Shown piece after piece: positions 28,127 to 37,343 of a DNA stretch of 64,000 nucleotides; positions within the stretch are counted from its first letter, which is position 1; every line of letters starts with the position of its first letter. Position numbers and translations under genes: made by a program. Below the pieces are notes generated by a model. It worked only from the letters and a program-made list of their open reading frames with translations, was not told where the DNA came from and made no database searches. The DNA comes from Ogataea parapolymorpha DL-1 (taxonomy: Eukaryota; Ascomycota; Pichiomycetes; Pichiales; Pichiaceae): NCBI RefSeq assembly GCF_000187245.1, contig NC_027862.1, forward strand, positions 682,001-746,000, in the 5' to 3' direction.

Positions 28127-29584
28127 TCACTCCAAATGTTCTAGGTGCGGTAAGAAAATAGCGGGATCGTTCGGTTTCACCACGTCCACCTTATCCAGCA
28201 TCAGTTTTTGGCGGAGCTGGTTCTCGTCCTGTCTCGAAAGCGTATCATCTGCATATTGGTAGTTGGTAATAATATCCATCCCGTACCCCAAAGTCGAATA
28301 TGGGTAGTTCTCAGAACTTTCCAAAACCAAGGCTAGGGGAGACGACTCCTCAATCAGTTCCGGCTTTGCTTCTATTATAATAGTTTGATTCAAACAGGAA
28401 TCCAAAGACATCGGCCGCTCTTGTCTGTTTAGTTTCTGAGCCTTGTTCTCGTTGTTCATGATCGACGAGTAATCGTTCAAATTTGTGAAATCCGGTTTCA
28501 CTTCGCGCGGAATCCTACGCCTCGGCGCCAGGCCATTGGCCTGAAGTGCAGCGTTAAGCGATATATCGTTGATGATGGTGGAAAAAAGATGTGACCCAGG
28601 AAGCGTACTTTTTTTTCCTGGCGCGGAGTTGGGAGTCCTTTCTGACGTTGGGCGCAGCGACCTGGATGAAGGCTTTGGGTTCTCTATTAGCTCCCGTTTC
28701 AAAATGGCTTTTAAAGGCCGGAAAACTGTTGTAGAAGCGTTGGTTATGTCCGAAACTGCCCGCCTGCCAATGCTGGGTCTATCAATATCGCGCAAGAGCG
28801 ATTCTCCAAATACTGACCCCGAGTCGGGCTCATCATACTGCAGATACTCCGTTGGCAGTGAGATTGAGACCTTTCTGGGAGGCTTAGTTGATGGTGGTGG
28901 CGGTGGCGGTTCATTTTCCTGTTCAAGTGGGGGAGTCTTAATAAACTTCTTTCGTTTGGCTTTGAATGGTAAAAATCTAGCGAACGATCGGTCTCTTCTA
29001 GCATGGCTAAGTCCTTGCGGAACAAGCTGCTGCTGTGCTACCATGCCTTCTCCCTGGTCCCGCATTTGTTGTGCTTCGTCAACCGGTGAATTCTCTGGGT
29101 TGTGAGGCTTTTCTGTTGCAGGCTCATCAACTAGTTCTTCGTCAGTTTCGGCATCGGCTGTCTCATTTACCTCGTTCTCTGGCGGAGCATCAAGCTTCTC
29201 GACGACACGTAGATAATACCTGTTATCCAAACGCCACGAGTTGGGTTTTTCGTTGGTTTCGCTATGTTGCTGATGCGGCTCACTCCGACCTAATCCCAGA
29301 AGCTTGATTGTTTGCCTTAATCGTTCGTGCCGTTTGGCCAATTCACTGATGGGGACCCCAAGGTGTAGGCCAGTATCTTTGTCAATGCCTAATGAGATCA
29401 AATACGCGGCAAACTCGGCATTTCGAAGAGATATCAAAGGCATGTTTTTCAGCCGCCTGGTAAGAATATTCGGATGTTTCTCGGGGTCTCTTCTTCCTCC
29501 CCCGCTATTCCACCAATGGTGGAAATGCACTCTCAGCTCCAACAGCTTGCACTGAAGCTGTGACAGATGATAGTGAGTGGACAT
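28127..29584 (-). CDS. Uncharacterised disordered protein with polyproline motif
   Basis: A 485-residue protein I do not recognise. Residues 1-100 look folded and helical (HYHLSQLQCKLLELRVHFHHW; LISLRNAEFAAYLISLGID; ELAKRHERLRQTIKLLGLG). The rest is low complexity: an acidic stretch (133-170), a basic patch (197-216), six prolines in a row (226-231) that could bind SH3 or WW domains, and several RRxSxS-type phosphorylation candidates. No membrane segment is evident. It starts 35 bp downstream of the PAN3 stop on the same strand. A signalling, polarity or cytoskeletal scaffold would fit but is a guess. Confidence 0.7.
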   Translation of the reverse strand: MSTHYHLSQLQCKLLELRVHFHHWWNSGGGRRDPEKHPNILTRRLKNMPLISLRNAEFAAYLISLGIDKDTGLHLGVPISELAKRHERLRQTIKLLGLGRSEPHQQHSETNEKPNSWRLDNRYYLRVVEKLDAPPENEVNETADAETDEELVDEPATEKPHNPENSPVDEAQQMRDQGEGMVAQQQLVPQGLSHARRDRSFARFLPFKAKRKKFIKTPPLEQENEPPPPPPSTKPPRKVSISLPTEYLQYDEPDSGSVFGESLLRDIDRPSIGRRAVSDITNASTTVFRPLKAILKRELIENPKPSSRSLRPTSERTPNSAPGKKSTLPGSHLFSTIINDISLNAALQANGLAPRRRIPREVKPDFTNLNDYSSIMNNENKAQKLNRQERPMSLDSCLNQTIIIEAKPELIEESSPLALVLESSENYPYSTLGYGMDIITNYQYADDTLSRQDENQLRQKLMLDKVDVVKPNDPAIFLPHLEHLE

Positions 29585-29619
29585 GAGAGAAAAGAAAATT
29601 TTGGCGGTTAAAATTAGCT

Positions 29620-31497
29620 TTAGGAGCGTAGCTGACGAAAACTTTTTTCGACCAGTTCCTTCAATGTCTCATAGCTCACAATGAGACAACTCATTTCATC
29701 TGGTGACACCAGCAGAATAGTCTCTTTGCTCCCAGCATCGAGTTTATTCAAGCAATTGATCGCGTGCGTCAGATCTAGTACAGGCTTTCCATTTTCGTCC
29801 ACCTGATGGAACACGTAGTCACGGAATAGCTTGATTGGGTAGCGCTCGCCAGTCTCAGACCATGACCCGTCTTTCACAAACTCGGGACGGTCGCAGATAA
29901 AATCTAATTTTGCGAAAAGACGAACGAGACGAGCATTTTCAATTTCACGCGATAGACATGCCTCCATGTAATCCGCAGAATCTTGCACACCATTCACAAC
30001 CGAGAGTATTTCTGGAGCAATCAGCTGCTGTAATTGGCCAAGCGAGACCTCGTTTCCAATGAGTTTCTTGAGAACATCCTTTAATTTGTCGGAAACCGTT
30101 AATTTAGGAATCCCTTCTTCAGCACTGAGGTTCTGCACTTTCGCGAAAACAAGAGATTTTGCCAAATCGTAAATCAGTATACCCATTCCCTGTATATCAC
30201 GTGCTTGGAGTTCCTCAAGGCTTTCTGCTGGGCCTTCTTTGGATGAGGCCTCTAATATATCGTACACCCCGCAGGCAGACAGCCTTATGCGGCCCTTGTT
30301 GGTCACTATTATTTTTGTTGGATCGAACACCCTCACAGCCAAGCCTGCTTTATGAATCTCGCTCACAGCGTTTGTGAGTTGCACCAAGTAGTTCCATAAT
30401 AATGGCTCTGTTATCAGCTCTGGATCCTTGTCTCCTATTTTGAAGAAATGAGCCTCCAACAAATTTCGCGACATCGGATAGTAATCGTATATGAGTACCA
30501 AAGAGTTGTCGCCAAATGCACGCGTGGTCATCACTTCGTATAACTTAACCACATTGGCGCAATTCAGAGATCGCCATTTGTTCACAGAACGGAAACACGA
30601 TTCAGAGGAAATAGGGACGTGTTCCAGTCGTCTCATAGTGTACAATTTGCCATCTAGATTCGACATGACTTTATAAACTGAGGACATGTATCCAAACGAT
30701 TTTGCGCTTGTTTCAAATTTCTGGTCTATGGGACACAGACTGTGGTATTGGTTAATGTGGATTGGAAGGCCAGACTGCGTAGCAGAAATGGTCCTGAGCG
30801 ATTCCTCGTTCTTTTTTTGTATCTCTTCTCTCAGGTCGTTTGGAATAAAAAGATCGGCGACGGTTCTTTCATGGGGCTTGAGATGGTGCTGAATGTGGGG
30901 AGGCGGCTGGCCAGCATACAGATGATAGTTGATCGGGAATGGGTTTGTTTGCTGGTAAAACGGCTCTTGCTCGGCGGTTGAGTGGGCTGGATCGCCAATT
31001 GGCATCCCGGGTGTGAAAATCGGGGCGGACTGAGGGTCGAATGGAACACCAGCCGAAGCCGGAGCGGCGACGTTTGCCGATGGAGAAAAGCTGGGGATGT
31101 CGTCCAGCTTGGACGATAGGTCAGCGAACTTGTTTACAAGCGATCCTGTCGGCGTGAACGAAGGAGTATCAATGTTGAACTTCTTGCGCGCTCCGGAATC
31201 CGCAGTATCGGATTGCACTGCCAAAGGTGAGGAGCCAAGAATACTTGGCTTGGGCGGCGTGACGCCGGCCTTGCCCCCCGAAAGGCTGTCTGAGGATAGC
31301 GTTGTGGATGCTGACATTGGTTCCGATATTGGCTTCACGGCCTGCGGAGTGGATTTGACCTCGCTTCCGTTTTTCTTGGAGGGATCGTCGTGGTTGAAGG
31401 AACAGCCTTTTTTCTCCCATTTGCAAAAGCCGTGTATTTTTATGTTTCTGCACGGAATGGTTTTGGCCCATTCGTATTGAGTGCCTCCGTTGTTCAT
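29620..31497 (-). CDS. PAN3: Pan2-Pan3 deadenylase subunit Pan3
   Basis: A 625-residue Pan3 protein, the poly(A)-binding regulatory subunit of the Pan2-Pan3 deadenylase that trims mRNA poly(A) tails. It has an N-terminal CCCH finger (CRNIKIHGFCKWEKKGCSFNH, residues 16-36), a disordered segment with a PAM2-like FNIDTPSFTP for Pab1 binding, a pseudokinase domain (about 240-480), then a coiled coil and the C-terminal knob ending near SYETLKELVEKSF. Length fits S. cerevisiae Pan3 (679). Confidence 0.94.
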   Translation of the reverse strand: MNNGGTQYEWAKTIPCRNIKIHGFCKWEKKGCSFNHDDPSKKNGSEVKSTPQAVKPISEPMSASTTLSSDSLSGGKAGVTPPKPSILGSSPLAVQSDTADSGARKKFNIDTPSFTPTGSLVNKFADLSSKLDDIPSFSPSANVAAPASAGVPFDPQSAPIFTPGMPIGDPAHSTAEQEPFYQQTNPFPINYHLYAGQPPPHIQHHLKPHERTVADLFIPNDLREEIQKKNEESLRTISATQSGLPIHINQYHSLCPIDQKFETSAKSFGYMSSVYKVMSNLDGKLYTMRRLEHVPISSESCFRSVNKWRSLNCANVVKLYEVMTTRAFGDNSLVLIYDYYPMSRNLLEAHFFKIGDKDPELITEPLLWNYLVQLTNAVSEIHKAGLAVRVFDPTKIIVTNKGRIRLSACGVYDILEASSKEGPAESLEELQARDIQGMGILIYDLAKSLVFAKVQNLSAEEGIPKLTVSDKLKDVLKKLIGNEVSLGQLQQLIAPEILSVVNGVQDSADYMEACLSREIENARLVRLFAKLDFICDRPEFVKDGSWSETGERYPIKLFRDYVFHQVDENGKPVLDLTHAINCLNKLDAGSKETILLVSPDEMSCLIVSYETLKELVEKSFRQLRS

Positions 31498-31606
31498 CTC
31501 GGGGAGAAGACTTATCAGAAAATTGCTCAGAGATTACGTTGGCTGTTGTTTTTATTATTTGATAAGTTTTTTGTTCAAAAGATTAGGTAAGAGATTGCCA
31601 TATCAT

Positions 31607-31614
31607 TCACGTGA
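31607..31614. promoter_or_regulatory. Palindromic E-box TCACGTGA upstream of PAN3
   Basis: TCACGTGA is a perfect palindrome; extended by one base on the minus strand it gives GTCACGTG, fitting the Cbf1/bHLH consensus RTCACRTG. It sits 110 bp upstream of the PAN3 start codon. Binding is inferred from the motif alone. Confidence 0.4.
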
Positions 31615-32596
31615 CCAACTGCACCTTCATCATGTATCGACCAAAAAGCGACTAGTTTCTCCAGATATTGATTGCACTTAAAAATTCTCTTGCCACAATG
31701 TTCATTTTACCTTCTCTGATCTATTTGATAGAGGAGCAAAATAGTAAGTTTATCGGATTATTAATTCACAATCTGTCCTGTAGTGAGCTTTTGTGCTTTT
31801 ACACTCTTTTTAAGCCTACCAGTTTCAGTGCTTCATAGCCTTATCTATAATTTATGCGTAGCTAATTGCTGATGTACAGTTATTACAGCCACAAGCAAAT
31901 AGAAGCAGGTATTCTAGGTACATCGAAAAAGAAATCTACCACCCTCTGTACATTTGCCGTGGTGAAATTGTCATACACGAAAAGCTACAGCTCGTCTGTT
32001 TATTGACCCAAGATCAGGTTTTATCAAAATATACACAAGCTAGCATCGGCATGACCGAATGTAGTTCAAAGCTCCGCTGTGGCTCTTCCATCGGAAAAGG
32101 TCTCAAAGGATCGGAACTCAGTAACCCCAAATTTAAGAGCGTATTCAGAGTCTTCAAAATTTGCTCAGCCGCAGCCTTATTGAATCCTGCTACTTAAAAC
32201 AATAGGCTATGCAACACGATTGCAATGAGGAATTCCAATTGTCTTTCGCTAAAGCATCTAAGGGAGAGAAATCTCAATCCAGATAGAAACTCATAACATA
32301 TAACGTAGTCACAATATGCTGCTAGAGACAGAACATCAACATAGAAGATAGCTACGCCCACATAAAAACTTTTTGAATTGTGTTTTTGGCTGCCGATTCT
32401 CCATGCTTATAATCAAAGCTCCGGGATAGGGGTCTACTTGTATATACTTCCGCTCGAGAACCATCACAGATGTCAGTAACTTGAAAACCTTGGTTGAAGA
32501 ATTCTAAACCCTTCTACACCTAATTACGGCCGAGTTGAAATGATCGCAGAGATAATCCAGGTAGGAACTACAGAAACATATCTCGTGAATTGAGCC

Positions 32597-32758
32597 ATGG
32601 AACTGAAGTGCGTCAATGCTAGCCTACATGAAAGCAGCATTGAAGCACAAATTACCGTAGACGAAGCTCAGATTGTCCAAATTTTGAAGGACTCCCGAGA
32701 CTCACAGTGTGAGGCCGCAGTTTTTCGGGCAGTAAGGCACGAGTCTAATTTTATGTAA
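32597..32758 (+). CDS. Possible 53-residue small ORF
   Basis: An ATG-to-TAA frame of 53 codons (MELKCVNASLHES at the start) inside the gene-poor region, ending 84 bp before the SDR gene. Its composition is protein-like, with an amphipathic acidic middle (ITVDEAQIVQIL) and no low complexity, but a frame this short is expected by chance. A stop codon lies two codons upstream, so it cannot be simply extended. I recognise no family. Confidence 0.15.
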   Translation: MELKCVNASLHESSIEAQITVDEAQIVQILKDSRDSQCEAAVFRAVRHESNFM

Positions 32759-32842
32759 GATTTTAGTCAAGCAGCGAATTACATAAAAGCTTTCTGCGAT
32801 TCATCGAATTATTTTCCATCGTATTCTACTGCTTATCGAGAC

Positions 32843-33601
32843 ATGTCAGTTACAATAGTTACAGGTGCCTCCAGGGGTCTAGGTGCTGCTATCTGCAATC
32901 TGATACTACAAAAAGACAACGACGCAAAAATAGTTGCCATTGCGCGATCGAAAGATAAACTGCAGGAACTGGCTGACAAGTACGGCTCAAGGGTTCTCAG
33001 CATAGCTGGAGACGTCACCGACACAAATTTAGTAGCAACGGCAGTGCAAAAAACTGTCTCCACTTTCGGCAAGATTGACTCTGTTGTTTTAAATGCGGGG
33101 GTTTTGGAACCAGTCCAGCACATCAGCGAGCTGGATATCAATAAAGTGAAACGGTTGTACGACGTGAACGTGTTTTCTGTGATGGATCTGGTGAAACAGA
33201 CTATACCATATGTGCGCAAAACCGGGGGAAACTATCTTTTTGTGTCATCGGGTGCATCAACGAAGGCCACAGATGCATGGAGTGCGTACGGGTCGTCAAA
33301 GGCAGTAATCAATCATTTTTGTTTCAGTGTCAGCGCAGAAGAGACGAATATCCGCACTATTTCAATTGCCCCCGGTGTTGTGAATACCGAGATGCAGAAG
33401 GATATCCGGGAGAAGTTTGGCAAAAACATGAAATCAGAGGCATTAAAACGATTTACCGATCTTTATTTCCAGAACGAGCTACTGGCTCCTGAAGTTCCTG
33501 CAGCTTTGTATGCAAATCTCGCCCTGAAAGGAGTTCCGGCGGACTTGAATGGAAAATATCTGCGTTACGATGACGCAGTGCTTGCTAAGTTTGCAACCTA
33601 G
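32843..33601 (+). CDS. Short-chain dehydrogenase/reductase (Irc24/YIR036C-like)
   Basis: A 252-residue classical SDR. The cofactor motif TGASRGLG is at residues 7-14, NAG at 84-86, and the catalytic triad is Ser136, Tyr149 and Lys153 (AYGSSK). Downstream PGVVNTEMQ is the usual PG motif. Overall it resembles the yeast YIR035C/YIR036C (Irc24) group related to sepiapterin and benzil reductases, NADPH-dependent carbonyl reductases of uncertain physiological substrate. Arg11 and Arg35 near the cofactor site suggest NADPH preference. Substrate cannot be told from sequence. Confidence 0.85.
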   Translation: MSVTIVTGASRGLGAAICNLILQKDNDAKIVAIARSKDKLQELADKYGSRVLSIAGDVTDTNLVATAVQKTVSTFGKIDSVVLNAGVLEPVQHISELDINKVKRLYDVNVFSVMDLVKQTIPYVRKTGGNYLFVSSGASTKATDAWSAYGSSKAVINHFCFSVSAEETNIRTISIAPGVVNTEMQKDIREKFGKNMKSEALKRFTDLYFQNELLAPEVPAALYANLALKGVPADLNGKYLRYDDAVLAKFAT

Positions 33602-34194
33602 AAGACATCCTTAATTTGTGGAGGGGACTGGTGGGCCTTGCAAATTCTATAGCATGTAAATGAAATCCAGTTTGTATTTGGCGAACGATATCTGTGCATG
33701 ATATGCGCATAAGATCGATTAATAAAATCTTCTGCAGGCTTGTTTTTTTCTGGCGAAGAATCTGCAACGCTGGTAGCCAACAATATGAACAGCAAATTTC
33801 AATTGGTCTTATGCATGTATAGACGAAATAAAAGAAATAGGCATGTTTCATTGGGCCATAGGGTATTCGTTGCAGGCCTACTTTTGGTCCTTGCCTATAG
33901 TTCCGCGTCTTGAGGAACACTAAAGCACAATTTCGTCTCTTGAGCTAAAAAGCAATATGAAACTACTCTTCTACATTTTAAGTTAAATAGACTTTGCAGT
34001 GCAAACAGAGAGGGCACTTTCCTAACTGGGCGCAGAATGTAAGCGCCTACTGCGTCGACCAGCGCCTATGTTCCCTAAGTACTAATTCGCCGCACTGCCC
34101 CATTCTCTTTTCACCGTGTACACTTTTTGACACCTTATAATAAAACATCATGTCTTAGCACGGGACTTGAAAGTTTTTGGCTCGTTTTCGAAAT
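33602..34194. other. 593-bp intergenic region upstream of the WOPR regulator
   Basis: No ORF is supported. It should hold the promoter of the WOPR-domain gene. A TATA-like CTTATAATAAAA lies around 34134-34145, and a two-codon upstream ORF (ATG TCT TAG, 34150-34158) lies 36 bp before the main start. No clear match to a known Wor1 binding site was seen. Confidence 0.5.
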
Positions 34195-34929
34195 ATGGAA
34201 TCCTACCATGGCCTCATAGTTACTCCCTCAGATGCTATTCTGCTTTTAGAGGCCGCCAGACAGAGCATTATCCCAAAAATGAACAGACGGCTCTCGGACT
34301 ACGAGCGCATGATACTAATAAAACCAGGAGCCGTGTTCATTTGGAACGAATCCGAATCCAACATGAAAAGATGGACAGATAGCAGAAACTGGAGCGCTTC
34401 CAGGGTAAATGCAGCATTTCTTATATACAGGGAGCTCGACTCTTCCCAGACCACCAGCACATCATACGTATACAAACGCAATGGTCTCGTCAAACAGTCT
34501 TTCTCTGTGACTATGAAAAATGGAGGCAAAGTGCATCTGATAAGTTACATGAACAGCGACCACGAAGCTAATAGATATCTAATGAGGCCGACACAAGACC
34601 CCAGACTCAGGCATATACAAATAGACAGGAGCTTGTATCCTGACAACCTTCTGGTAGACGAGTCCGACAAAAAGCAGGAAAAAGCATCTTTACTTAGGAG
34701 GGCTTCCGACACCACATACGACAAACAGAAAACTTTGGTAGCCCCGGCCCATCTGCCACCAATTAATAATGTCGACATGGGCCCCACATTCTCGTCAACC
34801 AACATCGTAGCCAACATGGACAGGATTCCACGCTCCAACACTGACCAACAGAAAACGCAATTCCGCTACAGTGGCCGGTTACAGGAGGATGGCAAGATGC
34901 TCAGTGTCTTAGATAGATACTTTAAATGA
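34195..34929 (+). CDS. Small WOPR-domain transcription factor (Wor1/Mit1/Gti1-like)
   Basis: A 244-residue protein that is mostly a WOPR DNA-binding domain. WOPRa spans residues 3-80 (YHGLIVTPSDAILLLEA, RRLSDYERMILIKPGAVFIW, MKRWTDSRNWSASRV), and WOPRb spans about 90-150 (YVYKRNGLVKQSFSVTM, HLISYM). Family members are master regulators of morphology: Wor1 in Candida albicans, Mit1 in S. cerevisiae, Ryp1 in Histoplasma. Those are usually 500-800 residues with long Gln-rich tails; this one has only about 95 residues after the domain. The frame starts earlier at a TTG; MESYHG at 34195 fits the family. Mit1-like or Pac2-like cannot be settled here. Confidence 0.85.
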   Translation: MESYHGLIVTPSDAILLLEAARQSIIPKMNRRLSDYERMILIKPGAVFIWNESESNMKRWTDSRNWSASRVNAAFLIYRELDSSQTTSTSYVYKRNGLVKQSFSVTMKNGGKVHLISYMNSDHEANRYLMRPTQDPRLRHIQIDRSLYPDNLLVDESDKKQEKASLLRRASDTTYDKQKTLVAPAHLPPINNVDMGPTFSSTNIVANMDRIPRSNTDQQKTQFRYSGRLQEDGKMLSVLDRYFK

Positions 34930-35005
34930 ATTACGATCCACCTTGTGTACGGGTGTTGTATATTAAAGCGAAACATTTTTGTTTTAGTGTTGTTTCTTTC
35001 GCACG

Positions 35006-37324
35006 ATGGATTTCGTCTTTGACGCCTATGACGACTACAGCGGTGATTCTCAAGCCAGCTCGCTGCCTGTGCCGTCTGCGCCTCTTAAAATACCCAACAT
35101 ACCGCTTCAAGGAGACCTGACTCGGAAATTCTCGAATTTGAGTATTCTAAATCACATAAAGCCAAAAAATAAAGACAAGCACCAAAATGAAGACACTGCC
35201 GCGTTTCGTTATGCCAAAACTTCTCTAGAACTGCTCAATGCAAGCAATGCGTCTTTGGTTCCTTTAGAGCCTACGGCAGAAACTACAGATTCGAATGTGC
35301 TTGCCGGACGTTTAAGTCGAGTTCTGAATCAGTCCAATTTTGACTCAACCATCCGTCAGTCGCTACTATTGCTACAATCGCGAACCGAAGAGCGTGCTGC
35401 ATCAGTCGATGGAGATATCGATTACAAGAACCTGACCAGTCCGAACATGCTCGGGTCGATTGCTCGCCGGAAATTACGAGGCGACGTAGAAAGCGAGCTT
35501 TTGCGTCAGCATTTTCAATCGCTGAAGAAGTTCCATCTGGTCGTCAAGAAACTCAATGTGATTAAACAGGACTTGGATGATTTAAATTCTTGTTACGATG
35601 AAATTGACGGCAGATTGAGCGAGAGTTTGCAGGATACGGCGGAGTACAAAAAAGAAGTGAAAGATCTGATTCAAAAACGCGACTTGGTGAAGATCAAGAA
35701 GAGCTTGTTGGTAGGATTCCGCTCGACTTTCACTTTGAGTGCGTATGAGGAACACGTTCTACAGAATGGGGATGTTGATCAAGAGTTCTTCAATGTGGTT
35801 CAGAAAGTAGAGAAGATCTACGCGAATTGTGACATCCTGCTCAGCATGAACAATGACAAGTTGGGTATCAGCATTATGAACCAAATGTCAAGTCACCTTC
35901 AGCAGGCCAATGAGAGAATATCAAACTTTCTACGCAAGAACCTCAATTCGATTTATGTTCAAAATGATTTCGCTAAAAACCCAGATTCCATTGCAAATTT
36001 CCAGCGTGCACTCGTGTCTGTTCTTTCGAGGAACAAAGACGAATTTGACTCCATTGTGAGTGACATAATAGAAAATAGGTCCCGGATTGTTAGTGAGGAG
36101 TTTATGTCGCAGTTGAATGGTTACTCGAACGAGATTCGGTCGAAACCTAACAAATCATTCATTATGTCATCGTATGACTCGAAAAGATATTTGAGCGATG
36201 TGCTGGCTTATCTCCACAATGTCATTGCAAATGAACTCGAAATAGTTGAGAGCTTGTTTACATTCGATCAAGAGGTGTCGGCTGACCTGTTACCAGTTAT
36301 TCGCACGGTGGTCAATAAGGTGCTTGGCTCTTTGAGTCGGCCATTCAAGAGTAGTTACGAAACTATCCTGAGACAGGAAACTAAGCCAGGAGTTGTTGTT
36401 GAGCTCTATCAGCTTTTGGGTCTTTACAAGCATATGTTCGAAAAGCTGACTCAAGACAATAGTCTGATTGAAAGCTTGTCACAATTGCAAAAAGACTCAT
36501 TCAAAAAACTGCTCATACTCGTATCTCTGAAAATAAAAGAGATCAAAGTTGAGTCAGAAGTTGAAGAGATTGACGAGGAAGTTCTTGGTCTGCCGGACTG
36601 GCTCATGGATTTTTACTCAGAATTCCTAGGCATATTTGATTACCACAACAATTCAGACAAAACGTTTTTGAACGTTGAGAAATCCGAGGAAAAGGAACTG
36701 TTCAGACTTTTGGTAGATGAGCCACTGGAGTTGCTCAACACGATTTCAAGAAAGCTGAAGCTCTCCAAAAAATCCAAGAAAATCTTCATGATTAATTGTC
36801 TAGATTTCATGCTTTCAAAGATTGAGCTGATCTCGGTTCTATCTTCCCAAGCTGCATTCATCCAGGAAATGCTGGAGCAAACAATTCAATCACTTATAAT
36901 TGACGAGTTCAACCAGTTACTCAATAATTCAGGACTTTTTGATATCTACAATCTTGTGAACATGATCTACAAGCTTGAGGATGATTTCTTCGACGTCTCT
37001 CTGTACCAACCAATCACAGAAAACAAACTCTTCAATGTTGCTACATTCCAGCAAGCAGATATGAAGCTCCAAGAGTTCTTGATTGGATATTTGGTTTCGA
37101 ACGAGCTAAACAAGCTAATCTCTCCAACAATCCTCAATACCATATTCATCAACTCTACCCTCAAATTCGTCAAGTTCTATCGCAAGCTCCTACTTATCGT
37201 GGGTGAGTATCTGAAGGATGATAATGATCAGCCTCTCAACGTGTTCCGCTGGGACGATATGCATGTTGCTACACTATTGGGTGTAGAAGAACCTTACGAG
37301 CGTGAGCAAGACATAATCGACTAG
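35006..37324 (+). CDS. COG6: Conserved oligomeric Golgi complex subunit 6
   Basis: A 772-residue protein matching Cog6, part of the lobe B of the COG tether for retrograde vesicles within the Golgi. N-terminal coiled coil (about residues 165-215: HFQSLKKFHLVVKKLNVIKQ) is followed by LLVGFRSTFTLSAYEEHVLQ and the family's ISNFLRKNLNSIY...FQRALVSVLSRNKDEF region. The remainder is helical, as in other COG subunits. Length is near S. cerevisiae Cog6 (839). It converges on DPH1 with 19 bp between stops. Confidence 0.85.
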   Translation: MDFVFDAYDDYSGDSQASSLPVPSAPLKIPNIPLQGDLTRKFSNLSILNHIKPKNKDKHQNEDTAAFRYAKTSLELLNASNASLVPLEPTAETTDSNVLAGRLSRVLNQSNFDSTIRQSLLLLQSRTEERAASVDGDIDYKNLTSPNMLGSIARRKLRGDVESELLRQHFQSLKKFHLVVKKLNVIKQDLDDLNSCYDEIDGRLSESLQDTAEYKKEVKDLIQKRDLVKIKKSLLVGFRSTFTLSAYEEHVLQNGDVDQEFFNVVQKVEKIYANCDILLSMNNDKLGISIMNQMSSHLQQANERISNFLRKNLNSIYVQNDFAKNPDSIANFQRALVSVLSRNKDEFDSIVSDIIENRSRIVSEEFMSQLNGYSNEIRSKPNKSFIMSSYDSKRYLSDVLAYLHNVIANELEIVESLFTFDQEVSADLLPVIRTVVNKVLGSLSRPFKSSYETILRQETKPGVVVELYQLLGLYKHMFEKLTQDNSLIESLSQLQKDSFKKLLILVSLKIKEIKVESEVEEIDEEVLGLPDWLMDFYSEFLGIFDYHNNSDKTFLNVEKSEEKELFRLLVDEPLELLNTISRKLKLSKKSKKIFMINCLDFMLSKIELISVLSSQAAFIQEMLEQTIQSLIIDEFNQLLNNSGLFDIYNLVNMIYKLEDDFFDVSLYQPITENKLFNVATFQQADMKLQEFLIGYLVSNELNKLISPTILNTIFINSTLKFVKFYRKLLLIVGEYLKDDNDQPLNVFRWDDMHVATLLGVEEPYEREQDIID

Positions 37325-37343
37325 ACAATGCATAATAAATAAA

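Larger units (their letters stand above)
31498..32842. other. 1.35-kb gene-poor region
   Basis: The longest gap between genes in the window. No ORF of 60 or more ATG-initiated codons was seen on either strand; one 53-codon ORF is listed separately. I looked for tRNA boxes, U1/U5/U3 signature sequences, RNase P motifs, telomerase template repeats and LTR ends and found none convincing. A palindromic TCACGTGA lies at 31607-31614, about 110 bp upstream of PAN3. The rest could be regulatory DNA, a replication origin, an unrecognised non-coding RNA or a decayed gene. Confidence 0.6.

Noticed and set aside
28569..29105. 178-codon plus-strand frame opposite the unrecognised 485-residue protein
   Set aside because: Gly/Ser-rich shadow without a promoter gap or domain; the minus-strand frame is longer and continuous.
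31600..31620. Point-centromere CDEI element
   Set aside because: TCACGTGA fits CDEI, but no adjacent 80-bp AT-rich CDEII or CDEIII-like sequence follows; an ordinary Cbf1/bHLH site is simpler.
31498..32842. Telomerase RNA, RNase P RNA, U1/U5 snRNA or U3 snoRNA
   Set aside because: ACCACCCTC near 31940 and TGCTTTTACAC near 31795 recalled telomerase template and U5 loop, but neither matches the required consensus and no supporting helices were evident.
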